From positions 186,001 through 250,000 of the forward strand of contig JAKARB010000004.1 in the NCBI GenBank assembly GCA_021819435.1: a stretch of 64,000 nt of DNA. Reading direction: 5' to 3'. The notes under the pieces were generated by a model. The model worked only from the letters and a program-made list of their open reading frames with translations, was not told where the DNA came from and made no database searches. How positions within the stretch are numbered: the first letter of the stretch is position 1; every line of letters begins with the position of its first letter. The DNA comes from Pseudomonadota bacterium. GTDB taxonomy: Bacteria; Pseudomonadota; Gammaproteobacteria; Burkholderiales; Burkholderiaceae_C. A program made the translations under genes and the position numbers. Of this stretch, positions 1-9,217 are shown one piece after another.

Positions 1-1544
1 CGCGTCGGGTCGATGTTGCTGTTGCCATAGGGCACATAGGTGAACAGGATCTCATCGCGCGTATGCTGCACGAAGTAGCGCACGGTGGCCGAATCGGCCC
101 CCTGCCCCCACTTCAGCCCCACCTCGCGATCACGGTTGCGCTGAGGCTTGATCGCCACCAGCCCCGGGGTCACGCGGTTCTCATCGACGTTGGCCAGCCG
201 GTACGAGCTCGACCCACGCACATAAGCACTCCATTGCGACGTCAGCGCCTGGCTCACGCCCAGCTCGCCTGCATGGAGCTTGTCGTCGCGGCTGTATTGC
301 ACGGCGCTGTTGTAAGCATCACCGGGGAAATCACCCTGCTTGTTGACGCGCTCTTGGCGCCAGCCTGTGCTCAGCCTGGTGCCCGTGGGCAGGCCCAGGT
401 CGGCATGCACGTAGTGCGCGCGGTTGTGCTGATTACCCGTTTCATAAGCGCCTGAAGAAACCTTGTCAAAGGTCCACTCCTGCCAGTCCAGCCCCCCCGT
501 CAGCCGCAGGTCAGCACCCAGTACCTGATCTTGCCAGCTCACCCGTGGCGCCACCTGGCTCTGTGCGCTGGTGGAGTGCGTTTCACTGGCTCCTGTCGAG
601 ACATACCGGTAGGCCGCATCGCGCTCGCGCCGGCCGGCGTCGACCTGCCAGCTCCACGACTTGCCCTGCCAGCCCATTTGCGCCTGCTGCCGTGTTTCGC
701 CCAGGTTGCTGTAGTCGTCAGGGGTCACGCTGCGGCGAGGGTCACGGCGCGCCACATCGTCCGGCAACGCCCCGGGCATGCCCGAGGCCTGGTCCTCGTG
801 CTGCACACGCCAGCCCGCATGCCAAGGTCCTTCACGCCACTGCAGCCCCAGACTGCCCACGTCCTGGCGATACTGGCTGTTGTCGCGGTAGCCTTCCATG
901 CGCACGCGCCGCACGCTGCCATCCACCGACACCGACCCGAAAGCGCGTTCACCACTGGCCAACAGTTCGTGCCCGTCAAAGGATTCAACGGCTGCCATCA
1001 CGCGGCCGGAGCCCTCGGAACTGGCACCTTGTTTCAGGATGACATTGATCACGCCCGCCGAGGCCCCTTCGCCCCACAGCACGCTGGCCCCGCCGCGCAC
1101 GATCTCGATGTGATCGATGCGGTCCAAGGGGATGGAGCTCAGGCGGGCCGTGGCCAGTTCGTTCTCGCTGATGCGGATGCCATCCACCATGACCACGAGG
1201 TTCTGGTCACTGCTGTCTCCGTAGCCACGCAAATCGATCTTGGGATCGCGCCCGCCCAAAAGGTCGGTCCGGGCGGGCAAACCGCCCAGCTTGCGCACGG
1301 CCTCGCTCGCGTCAATGACGCCAGATCGGGCAATCTGCTCTGCAGTGATGACGGTCGCTCCGATGGGAGCCGAGCGCAGCAGCTCGGGCATGCGGCTGGC
1401 CGACACGATCACCGGCTCCAGGCTGACGCCTGCGTCCTCCTTCTGCACGCTCTGCGCGAGAGCGAGGCTTGAGCATAAACCGCACGCCAGGGCTACAGCC
1501 GAGCGCACCCCAGGAGCCCGAGGCGCCGAGATCACAAAAAACAT
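1..1544 (-). CDS. btuB: TonB-dependent receptor, probable vitamin B12 (cobalamin) receptor BtuB; C-terminus outside window
   Basis: Outer-membrane beta-barrel that takes up a ligand using TonB energy. The frame reads from ATG at 1544 off the left edge, so about 514 N-terminal residues are visible. A signal peptide ends near residue 30 (SLALA-QS). It is followed by a TonB-box-like PVIVSASR and a plug domain with VMVDGIRI, RIDHIEIVRGGASVLWG and GVINVIL, then barrel strands rich in aromatic and polar residues. The substrate call rests on the cobalamin riboswitch in its leader; the protein alone would only support a BtuB-like siderophore/cobalamin receptor. No strong Shine-Dalgarno is visible before the ATG, as is common downstream of a riboswitch expression platform. 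Confidence 0.88.
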   Translation of the reverse strand, partial: MFFVISAPRAPGVRSAVALACGLCSSLALAQSVQKEDAGVSLEPVIVSASRMPELLRSAPIGATVITAEQIARSGVIDASEAVRKLGGLPARTDLLGGRDPKIDLRGYGDSSDQNLVVMVDGIRISENELATARLSSIPLDRIDHIEIVRGGASVLWGEGASAGVINVILKQGASSEGSGRVMAAVESFDGHELLASGERAFGSVSVDGSVRRVRMEGYRDNSQYRQDVGSLGLQWREGPWHAGWRVQHEDQASGMPGALPDDVARRDPRRSVTPDDYSNLGETRQQAQMGWQGKSWSWQVDAGRRERDAAYRYVSTGASETHSTSAQSQVAPRVSWQDQVLGADLRLTGGLDWQEWTFDKVSSGAYETGNQHNRAHYVHADLGLPTGTRLSTGWRQERVNKQGDFPGDAYNSAVQYSRDDKLHAGELGVSQALTSQWSAYVRGSSSYRLANVDENRVTPGLVAIKPQRNRDREVGLKWGQGADSATVRYFVQHTRDEILFTYVPYGNSNIDPT

Positions 1545-1625
1545 GATGAAAAAGATGCAGGAACCCTGACCAGCGTCCCCGCAGGCCCTGGGCGACACGG
1601 CACGCGCGCGAACGCACGCACCCCT

Positions 1626-1846
1626 TGCTGGCCGGTATCCGGGCTGGGCGGTGCATGCTGTGTGGCCTTCCCAGGCCCCGAGGGCCCAGTGGCTGGAAGA
1701 CACAGCCGGAGCGCGTGCAGACTGGCGTTGCACAAACTCGACCGCCGACCGTTGCGGGGGCAGCTCAAGCGAGGCCGGCATCGGCGATGCGCGACCCTCT
1801 TGCTTCCCGTTTAACTGCACCGGGTGAACCCCGGCGCGAGCACCAA
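1626..1846 (-). promoter_or_regulatory. Cobalamin (AdoCbl) riboswitch aptamer
   Basis: On the minus strand the leader carries the conserved blocks of the cobalamin riboswitch in the right order: GGTGC...TTAAACGGGAAGC, then GAGCTGCCCCCGCAACGGT, then GCCACTGGG followed after a short hairpin by TGGGAAGGC, and finally AGCCCGGATACCGGCC. It lies between the putative transcription start near 1848 and the receptor start codon at 1544. It should repress receptor synthesis when adenosylcobalamin is plentiful. The roughly 80 nt from 1545 to 1625 would be the expression platform. Edges are approximate. Confidence 0.93.
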
Positions 1847-1851
1847 CGAGC

Positions 1852-1877
1852 GGCATTGTAAGCGCGCCTACAATGCC
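1852..1877. promoter_or_regulatory. Back-to-back -10 boxes for btuB and the zapB-like/zapA genes
   Basis: A perfect inverted repeat, GGCATTGTA - 8 nt - TACAATGCC. Each arm contains TACAAT reading outward, so one serves as a -10 box for the plus strand (1869-1874) and the other for the minus strand (1860-1855). The spacing fits a riboswitch transcript starting near 1848 and a zapB-like transcript starting near 1881. No convincing -35 hexamers are visible, so the promoter role is inferred. Confidence 0.5.
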
Positions 1878-1910
1878 AGAGAGCCCCTCCTCCACCCGCC
1901 ACGGCTGACC

Positions 1911-2159
1911 ATGTCCCGCATCGACGAACTCACCGATCGCATCGAGCGCCTGCTGTTGCGCCACGAGGAGCTGCGCCGCACCAACGCCTTATTGACCCAG
2001 CAAGTGCACGTCGTCACACAAGAGCGCGAATCCCTCAAGGCCCGGCTGGCCGCAGCGCGCTCACGCATCGACGCGTTGCTTGACAAGCTGCCCCCGCCAG
2101 CCACTGAACCCGAACACCCCGATGGCGCCCCGTCCGCCACCGACAGCCGACCAGAATGA
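1911..2159 (+). CDS. ZapB-like small coiled-coil protein (TIGR02449-like)
   Basis: An 82-residue, highly charged heptad-rich protein beginning MSRIDELTDRIERLL, with a predicted coiled coil over about residues 3-60 and a disordered proline-rich tail. Such proteins sit directly upstream of zapA in many gamma- and beta-proteobacteria and resemble ZapB in composition; a role with the Z-ring is inferred from this position. ATG 1911 is chosen because the helix begins there; an upstream in-frame extension would read through the promoter region. Its last codons overlap the zapA start by 4 bp (ATGA), suggesting translational coupling. Confidence 0.8.
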   Translation: MSRIDELTDRIERLLLRHEELRRTNALLTQQVHVVTQERESLKARLAAARSRIDALLDKLPPPATEPEHPDGAPSATDSRPE

Positions 2160-2500
2160 AGCAAATCGAAGTCTCGATCATGGGGCAGAGCTACCGCCTG
2201 GGTTGCCCCGATGGCGGCGAAGAACGCCTGCGCGAGGCCGTCGCACAGGTTGACCGCGAAATGTGCGCCATCCGCGACAGCGGCAAACTCAAGGCGCGTG
2301 AACGCATCGCCGTGCTGGCGGCGCTGAATCTGGCCTACATCCTCGTCGAGCGCCCCGCAGCACCGGCTGCCGCGCAACCCAGCCCGGCTGGCGCCTCGGC
2401 TGATGAGTCGCCTCTTGGCCCCTTGCCCTCGCCAGCCTACGTTGACCAACTCGTGGCGCGCATCGACCAGGCGCTCGGGCAGGACGGCCACCTGATCTGA
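2156..2500 (+). CDS. zapA: Cell division protein ZapA
   Basis: A 114-residue FtsZ-ring-associated protein that crosslinks FtsZ filaments at midcell. The N-terminal globular part shows the family pattern VSIMGQSYRLGCPDGGEERL at residues 5-24, and a helix continues through RERIAVLAALNLAYIL. The tail is proline/alanine-rich and longer than in the shortest homologues. It overlaps the preceding coiled-coil gene by 4 bp. The 6S RNA gene follows, reproducing the conserved zapA-ssrS order known from E. coli, which strengthens both calls. Confidence 0.93.
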   Translation: MKQIEVSIMGQSYRLGCPDGGEERLREAVAQVDREMCAIRDSGKLKARERIAVLAALNLAYILVERPAAPAAAQPSPAGASADESPLGPLPSPAYVDQLVARIDQALGQDGHLI

Positions 2501-2633
2501 GGCCAGTGCGGCCGGCCCCACGCGCGTCTGCGCCACAGCCTCCGCGCGCGAGCAACGGACGCCCCACCACGGCAGGCGCCATCTCGCTCACGGCAACAGC
2601 ACCACTTCCAGTGTGCAATACGGCGCCAAGTGC

Positions 2634-2664
2634 TTGACCTGAACACGCAGAGTGCACGTAGAAT
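2634..2664 (+). promoter_or_regulatory. Sigma-70 promoter of the 6S RNA gene
   Basis: A -35 TTGACC (2634-2639) and a -10 TAGAAT (2659-2664) lie 19 bp apart, longer than the usual 17. The expected start, about 7 nt downstream, coincides with the 5' strand of the 6S RNA closing stem at 2671. Confidence 0.6.
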
Positions 2665-2670
2665 GAACTC

Positions 2671-2848
2671 GTCCGTCGCGTTCGTGGTTGTTTTTATTTC
2701 CTTGAACCGATGCTCTTGGAGCCAGGGCTTGGAACATTGCGCACAGGTGCGATCGTCTCGCGTCAGATGAACCCGAAGTGCTGCTGACCTCGCCCACCTG
2801 AATCCCCCTGGGTTCAGGAATGCGGCAACCAGCTCTCGGCGGACCTCG
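2671..2848 (+). ncRNA. ssrS: 6S RNA (regulator of RNA polymerase)
   Basis: About 175 nt, close to the 184 nt of the E. coli RNA, immediately downstream of zapA. The ends pair as a closing stem: GTCCGTC (2671-2677) with GGCGGAC (2838-2844), and GGTTG (2686-2690) with CAACC (2826-2830), with internal loops between. Near the 3' side is the family hallmark hairpin CCTGAA...TTCAGG (2797-2818) followed by AATGCGG. 6S RNA mimics an open promoter and sequesters the sigma-70 holoenzyme in stationary phase. Edges are within a few nt. Confidence 0.88.
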
Positions 2849-2853
2849 TTTCC

Positions 2854-2890
2854 ATCGGCCAGACACCGCAAGGGTCTAGCCGATTTCTTT
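2854..2890 (+). terminator. Rho-independent terminator after 6S RNA
   Basis: Stem ATCGGC...GCCGAT (2854-2859 with 2879-2884), extended by AGAC/GTCT, followed by TTCTTT. It lies about 10 nt after the 6S closing stem. Confidence 0.7.
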
Positions 2891-2942
2891 GGAGAGGCTT
2901 TTGGGAGCGCGCGTGGTGCCTCGTCAGGCGCCCAGTCGCTCG

Positions 2943-3944
2943 TCAGTTCACGGGCGTGAACTGGATGCTGGCCAGCACGATGCGGTTGCCGCCCTTTTCG
3001 CGGGCGCTCGCCAGCGCGCGGTCGGCGCTGCGCATGAGCTCGTCGACCAGGCCAGCGGTGTGCGGGAAGCTGGCCACGCCCATGCTGACCGTGAACGGGA
3101 TCTGCTGGCCGTTGTGCGCCACGATGTGCTGGGCACATTGACGGCGCAACTGCTCCATGCGCGAGTGGGCGGTGGCCAGTCCCACGCCCGACAGCAGCAC
3201 GACGAAGCGGTCGCCGCCAAGGCGGCAAGGGGCGTCCATCGCACGGGTGCCGGCACGCAGCAGGCGCCCCAGGGCCTCGATGACACGCTCGCAGCCATCG
3301 ACACCATGGTTGTGGCGGATTTCCTCCATGTTGTCGACCGAGATGGCGACCAGGGCGAACTCGCGCTGCTCGCGGCTGGAGAGGTCGGCCTCGCGGCAGA
3401 GCTGCTCCTCGAAGTGGGCGCGGTGGTAGAGACCCGAGAGCGCGTCGCGCACCTGGCTGCCTTCGACATCGCGGCGCAGCGTTTCGTTGGCCTTCTGCTG
3501 TTGCTCGAGCTGCCCCAGCGCCGTCTGCAACTGGGCCTCGCGGCGGCGGGTTTCGGTCACGTCCTGCCAAATGGCGATCATGCGGGAGTGGCCGTCGGCA
3601 TGCGCCACGACCTGGCGCCAGGCCAGGAAGTCGCGCCGGGCGCCGGCGATCTCGAGCTTGTGTTCGGCCATCACGCCGGAGGGCGTGGCGCGGGCCTGTT
3701 GTTCGGCGGCGCGCAGGGCGACGGCCAACGTGGCATCAAAAAGTTCGGCGTCTTGCGCGCCCACGAGGTTGCGCCCCTCCAGGCCCAGCAGGCGGGCGGC
3801 GGAAGCATTGGCCTGTTCGTAGCGGCCAGAGGCCAGATCCTTGACCGTCACGGCCACGGCGAACTGGTCAAGCGAATTCAGAACAGCGCTTTGCAGCGCG
3901 GCAACGTCAAGCAAGCCTGGAGCGAGGGATTCGGCCATGGTCAT
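2943..3944 (-). CDS. PAS-GGDEF protein with degenerate active site (probable c-di-GMP-binding, non-catalytic)
   Basis: A 333-residue cytosolic protein with no membrane segments. Residues about 20-150 look like a PAS sensor with its trailing IWQDVTETRRR signature, followed by a short coiled coil and a GGDEF domain (about 170-325). The signature is GGDRF instead of GG(D/E)EF. The first metal aspartate of the usual D-(I/L/V)-D-x-F motif is also gone (ISVDN). The allosteric I-site RxxD (RAMD, five residues before GGDRF) is intact. This predicts a protein that can bind c-di-GMP but not make it. No phosphodiesterase domain is attached. No obvious Shine-Dalgarno; a second ATG lies two codons downstream. 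Confidence 0.85.
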   Translation of the reverse strand: MTMAESLAPGLLDVAALQSAVLNSLDQFAVAVTVKDLASGRYEQANASAARLLGLEGRNLVGAQDAELFDATLAVALRAAEQQARATPSGVMAEHKLEIAGARRDFLAWRQVVAHADGHSRMIAIWQDVTETRRREAQLQTALGQLEQQQKANETLRRDVEGSQVRDALSGLYHRAHFEEQLCREADLSSREQREFALVAISVDNMEEIRHNHGVDGCERVIEALGRLLRAGTRAMDAPCRLGGDRFVVLLSGVGLATAHSRMEQLRRQCAQHIVAHNGQQIPFTVSMGVASFPHTAGLVDELMRSADRALASAREKGGNRIVLASIQFTPVN

Positions 3945-4182
3945 TGGAATTGTGTCATCGGCTTGAGCGCCAGGCGTCCCTGACGTGGAGGAACTGCCAT
4001 GTCAATGTTCGCTGAATTTCCATGAGGTGACTGTCCTTCAAACGAGGGATCGCCCCCGTATTTCCCCTGCGAGGCGGGCATATGTCACGCATTGCAGCCT
4101 GAGAACCCCGGGGGAACCATGCGGGACAATACGCGCTTTCTCACACCCGGGCTGCCATCGTGGTTCGCTTCGGACAGACAGC

Positions 4183-5070
4183 ATGTCACACATCACACTG
4201 CTGGGCTGCGGCCTGATGGGCCAGCCCATGGCGCGCCGCCTGTTGGCCGCCGGACACGCCCTCACCGCCTGGAACCGCAGCCGAGCCAAGGCCGAGGTCT
4301 TGTTGGCCGATGGCGCCATGGTGGCGGACACCCCTGCCGAGGCCGTGTCCCGGGCTGACGTCGTCATCACCATGCTGCAAGATGGCGAGGCGGTGCGCGA
4401 GGTGCTGTTCGGTTCAGGCCATGCATCGGCCGTCCAAACGATGCGCACAGGCACCCTCTTCATCGACATGGGCTCGATCCTGCCCGAGCAGGCGCGCGAT
4501 CACGCCACGCGGCTGGAGGCAGCGGGTGTCGCGACGCTGGACGCCCCCGTCTCGGGCGGCACCCTCGGCGCCGAGGCCGGCACCCTGGCCATCATGGCGG
4601 GCGGCACGGCCGAGGCCTTCGAGCGAGCGCGCGAGGTGCTGTCGGTGCTTGGCAGGCCGGTCCATGTCGGGCCGGCGGGTTCGGGCCAATTGGCCAAGCT
4701 CGCCAATCAGATGATTGTGGGCATCACCATCGGCGCGGTGGCCGAGGCGCTGCTGCTGGCCGAACGCGGCGGCGCCGACCCGGCCAAGGTGCGCGAGGCC
4801 TTGCGCGGCGGTTTCGCCGAAAGCCGCATCCTCGAGGTGCACGGCCAGCGCATCGTCGAGGGCGACTTCGCCAAGCGCGGCTCGCTGGCCATCCAGCTCA
4901 AGGACTTGCGCAACGCGATGCACACGGCCATGGGCATGCAGATGGATGCGCCCATCACGCAGGCGCTGACCGGGCTGTACGCGCAAGCCGCGGAACACGG
5001 CTTCGGTGAACTCGATCAATCGGGGCTGTATTGCGAACTCGCACGGCGCCAGCCTCCGATCAATCCTTGA
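4183..5070 (+). CDS. NAD(P)-dependent beta-hydroxyacid dehydrogenase (3-hydroxyisobutyrate / tartronate semialdehyde reductase family)
   Basis: A 295-residue soluble oxidoreductase of typical family length. It shows the N-terminal Rossmann motif GCGLMGQPMARRLL, the substrate-binding signature DAPVSGGTLGAE and the catalytic-lysine stretch GSGQLAKLANQMIVG. These enzymes interconvert beta-hydroxyacids and the corresponding semialdehydes with NAD(P); the substrate (3-hydroxyisobutyrate, 2-hydroxy-3-oxopropionate, or a GLYR-type succinic semialdehyde) cannot be decided from the sequence. ATG 4183 is chosen because the Rossmann strand starts immediately after it. The 3' end overlaps the convergent enoyl-CoA hydratase-family gene by 11 bp. 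Confidence 0.87.
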   Translation: MSHITLLGCGLMGQPMARRLLAAGHALTAWNRSRAKAEVLLADGAMVADTPAEAVSRADVVITMLQDGEAVREVLFGSGHASAVQTMRTGTLFIDMGSILPEQARDHATRLEAAGVATLDAPVSGGTLGAEAGTLAIMAGGTAEAFERAREVLSVLGRPVHVGPAGSGQLAKLANQMIVGITIGAVAEALLLAERGGADPAKVREALRGGFAESRILEVHGQRIVEGDFAKRGSLAIQLKDLRNAMHTAMGMQMDAPITQALTGLYAQAAEHGFGELDQSGLYCELARRQPPINP

Positions 5071-5890
5071 ACGTCGGCGTCTGCTTGGCCATGGAAGCCA
5101 TCATGGCGGCCATCAGGTCCTGCGACATCAGCATCGCGGCGTTCCAGCTGGCCATGTATTGCAGGCCATCGGACACGCTGTGGTCACGAGTGTGGTTGAG
5201 GATTTCCTTGGTGCCCCGGATGGACAGCGGCGACTTGGCCGCGATCTGCAGCGCCAGCTCGTGCACGCCCGCTTGCAAGGCTTCACGCGACTCGAACACG
5301 CGGTTGACCAGGCCAATGCGCAGCGCCTCTTCGGCGTCCACCTTGCGGCCGGTGTAGGCCAGCTCACGCACCAGGCCCTGGCTGCCGATGATCTTCGGCA
5401 AGCGCTGCAAGGTGCCCACGTCGGCCACCATGCCGATGTCGATCTCCTTGATGGTGAAGTAGGCGTCGGCCGAGCAGTAGCGCATGTCGGCACAGCTCAC
5501 CAGGTCGACGCCTCCGCCGACGCAGCCCGAGTGAATGGCGGCGAGCACGGGCTTGCGGCAACGCTCCAGGCTGGTCAGCGTGTCCTGCAATTCGAGGATC
5601 AGGCCGCGCAGCTTCTCGCGCATGCGGCCGTCGCAGTCGTCCTTGATCTGGGCTTGCAGGCCCATCATCATCGTCAGGTCGATGCCGGAGGTGAAGTGCT
5701 TGCCTTCGCCTTGCAGCACCACGGCGCGCACCTCGGGCGTGCGGTCGGCCCATTGCATGGCCGAACGGATGTCTTGCCACATCTGCCAGTTCATGGCGTT
5801 GGCCTTCTCGGGCCGATTCAGGGTGAGGGTGGCCACCTTGTCGGCCAGCGACAGGCGGATGGTTTCGAGCGTGGGGGTGGCGTCGGACAC
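5060..5890 (-). CDS. Delta(3,5)-delta(2,4)-dienoyl-CoA isomerase-like crotonase (ECH1-like)
   Basis: A 276-residue crotonase-fold protein. The oxyanion-hole segments GKHFTSGIDL and SGCVGGGVDLVSCADMRYC are present. KEIDIGMVADVGTLQRLPK is the diagnostic stretch of eukaryotic ECH1-type dienoyl-CoA isomerases, including the catalytic acidic residues. It should shift the double bonds of 3,5-dienoyl-CoA to 2,4-dienoyl-CoA during beta-oxidation of unsaturated fatty acids. The GTG start at 5890 is preceded by AAAGGAGA at ideal spacing. It lies downstream of an NTF2-like gene and fadH on the same strand; fadH would consume its product. Confidence 0.86.
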   Translation of the reverse strand: MSDATPTLETIRLSLADKVATLTLNRPEKANAMNWQMWQDIRSAMQWADRTPEVRAVVLQGEGKHFTSGIDLTMMMGLQAQIKDDCDGRMREKLRGLILELQDTLTSLERCRKPVLAAIHSGCVGGGVDLVSCADMRYCSADAYFTIKEIDIGMVADVGTLQRLPKIIGSQGLVRELAYTGRKVDAEEALRIGLVNRVFESREALQAGVHELALQIAAKSPLSIRGTKEILNHTRDHSVSDGLQYMASWNAAMLMSQDLMAAMMASMAKQTPTFKD

Positions 5891-5912
5891 GTGCGTCTCC
5901 TTTTGTCGGGCG

Positions 5913-6350
5913 TCAGCCCTTGTAGGCGGGCAGGAAGGCCGCGAGGCGGGCGCCCATCTCGGCACCCAAAGCCTGCAGGCCGTTGAAGGGGCGCACCATC
6001 ACCTCGAAGTCGATGATGCGGCCTTGCTCGTCGAAGGCGATCATGTCGATGCCCTTGAGCGACTTGTCGCCCACGCGGGCGCTGAACTCCAGCACGACGT
6101 TCAGGCCGTCTTCGCTGGCCAGGAAGCGATGGTAGGTGAAGTCCTGGAACACCGTCAGCACGGTGCTCAGGATCAGGTTGACCGCGGCCGCGCTGTGGTA
6201 CGGCTTGAAGGCCATCGGCGAGCGAAAGCAGGCGTCGTCGTGCAGGATGCCGGGCAGGCGCGACAGGTCACGCGCGGCGACCATCTCGTGCCATGTTTGC
6301 AGCGAGGCCTGCACGGCCGGTTTCAGCGATCTCGGGATGTGGGCGCTCAT
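5913..6350 (-). CDS. NTF2-like / SnoaL-like family protein
   Basis: A 145-residue single-domain protein with the cone-shaped NTF2-like pattern: an N-terminal helix with HEMVAARDLSRLPGIL, then DDACFRSP and curved strands with VVLEFSARVGDKSLKGIDMI. No signal peptide. A good AAAGGAGA Shine-Dalgarno precedes ATG 6350. Family members include enzymes and dimerisation modules, so no reaction is assigned. Its place between fadH and the dienoyl-CoA isomerase (22 bp upstream of the latter) suggests an accessory role in unsaturated acyl-CoA degradation. Confidence 0.78.
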   Translation of the reverse strand: MSAHIPRSLKPAVQASLQTWHEMVAARDLSRLPGILHDDACFRSPMAFKPYHSAAAVNLILSTVLTVFQDFTYHRFLASEDGLNVVLEFSARVGDKSLKGIDMIAFDEQGRIIDFEVMVRPFNGLQALGAEMGARLAAFLPAYKG

Positions 6351-6437
6351 CGTTGTCTCCTTTGGTCGGTTGGGGGCCGAAACAACCGCCGCCCGCGCAT
6401 GCAGGGCTGGCGGCGGCGTGATGTGCGGCGACAGCGA

Positions 6438-8537
<2,100 letters not shown>

Positions 8538-8539
8538 CT

Positions 8540-8555
8540 ATGCAACCAGTTGCAT
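8540..8555. promoter_or_regulatory. PadR-type palindromic operator in the fadH leader
   Basis: ATGCAAC-CA-GTTGCAT, a perfect 7-bp inverted repeat and the reverse complement of the second copy at 8592-8607. The copies are 52 bp apart centre to centre, about five helical turns. This copy lies between the fadH start site and start codon. Confidence 0.75.
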
Positions 8556-8570
8556 GAATGCGAGGGCGAC

Positions 8571-8629
8571 TTTAGACCAATCGCCTCCGCCATGCAACTG
8601 GTTGCATAGTTAGATGCGTCCCGTCTAAA
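8571..8629. promoter_or_regulatory. Divergent fadH / padR promoters with overlapping operator (8592-8607)
   Basis: The operator ATGCAAC-TG-GTTGCAT ends in TTGCAT on both strands. On the plus strand TTGCAT (8602-8607) is 16 bp from TCTAAA (8624-8629). On the minus strand TTGCAT (8597-8592) is 15 bp from TCTAAA (8576-8571). Thus one palindrome overlaps the -35 box of both promoters, a layout for simultaneous repression. The plus-strand start would fall next to the padR ATG at 8638. Confidence 0.6.
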
Positions 8630-8637
8630 CTGCCTCC

Positions 8638-9195
8638 ATGTCCCTGGCCCACGCACTGCTGACGTCACTGACCGAGAAGTCCTCTTCCGGCTACGACCTC
8701 GCCCGCCGCTTCGACAAATCGATTGGCTTTTTCTGGCGAGCCACCCACCAGCAGATCTACCGCGAACTCGCTCGCATGGAAAAAGCGGGCTGGATCGCCT
8801 CCGAGTCGGCCCCTGACGGCGGGCGCACTCGCAAGAAGCTGTACACGGTGCAATCAGCCGGGCTGGACGAACTCAGGCGATGGGCCCGCGAGCCCGCGCC
8901 CTTGGTCGAGATGCGCGACGAGCTGATGGTGCGTCTGCGCGCCGACGCCGCCATCGGCCCACTGGGCATGGAAGACGAGATCGAGCGGCGCGGCCAGTTG
9001 CATGCCCAAAAACTGGCAGCCTACCGCGCGATCGAGGCGCGCGACTTCCCGGCCGGCAAACCACTTTCGCGTGAAGCCCGCATTCAGCATCTCATCTTGA
9101 AGACAGGGATCATGTACGAGGCGAGCTGGTTGGCCTGGTCGAAAGAGGCCTTGGCGGTGCTGCGCGAAGAAGCTGCGGCAGCCGCCATGGGCTGA
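8638..9195 (+). CDS. PadR-family transcriptional repressor
   Basis: A 185-residue protein with an N-terminal winged helix (MSLAHALLTSLTEKSSSGYDLARRF... then QQIYRELARMEKAGWI) and a C-terminal helical dimerisation region, the classic PadR layout (subfamily with a long C-terminal domain). It is divergent from fadH and most likely controls the fadH-NTF2-isomerase genes and itself through the two ATGCAAC-N2-GTTGCAT sites; acyl-CoA or dienoyl-CoA is a plausible but unproven ligand. No Shine-Dalgarno is present and the deduced transcription start lies at or beside the ATG, so the mRNA may be leaderless. Confidence 0.9.
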   Translation: MSLAHALLTSLTEKSSSGYDLARRFDKSIGFFWRATHQQIYRELARMEKAGWIASESAPDGGRTRKKLYTVQSAGLDELRRWAREPAPLVEMRDELMVRLRADAAIGPLGMEDEIERRGQLHAQKLAAYRAIEARDFPAGKPLSREARIQHLILKTGIMYEASWLAWSKEALAVLREEAAAAAMG

Positions 9196-9217
9196 GCCTC
9201 GCCAGGCCGCCGCGCGC

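Noticed and set aside
2437..3570. Minus-strand frame crossing the 6S RNA gene and the GGDEF gene
   Set aside because: It conflicts with the structured RNA and with the better supported GGDEF frame; Arg/Ala/Pro-rich composition is typical of a shadow.
8540..8607. Inverted repeats as possible transposon ends
   Set aside because: The two 16-bp palindromes are only 52 bp apart, overlap promoters and flank no transposase; operator sites explain them better.
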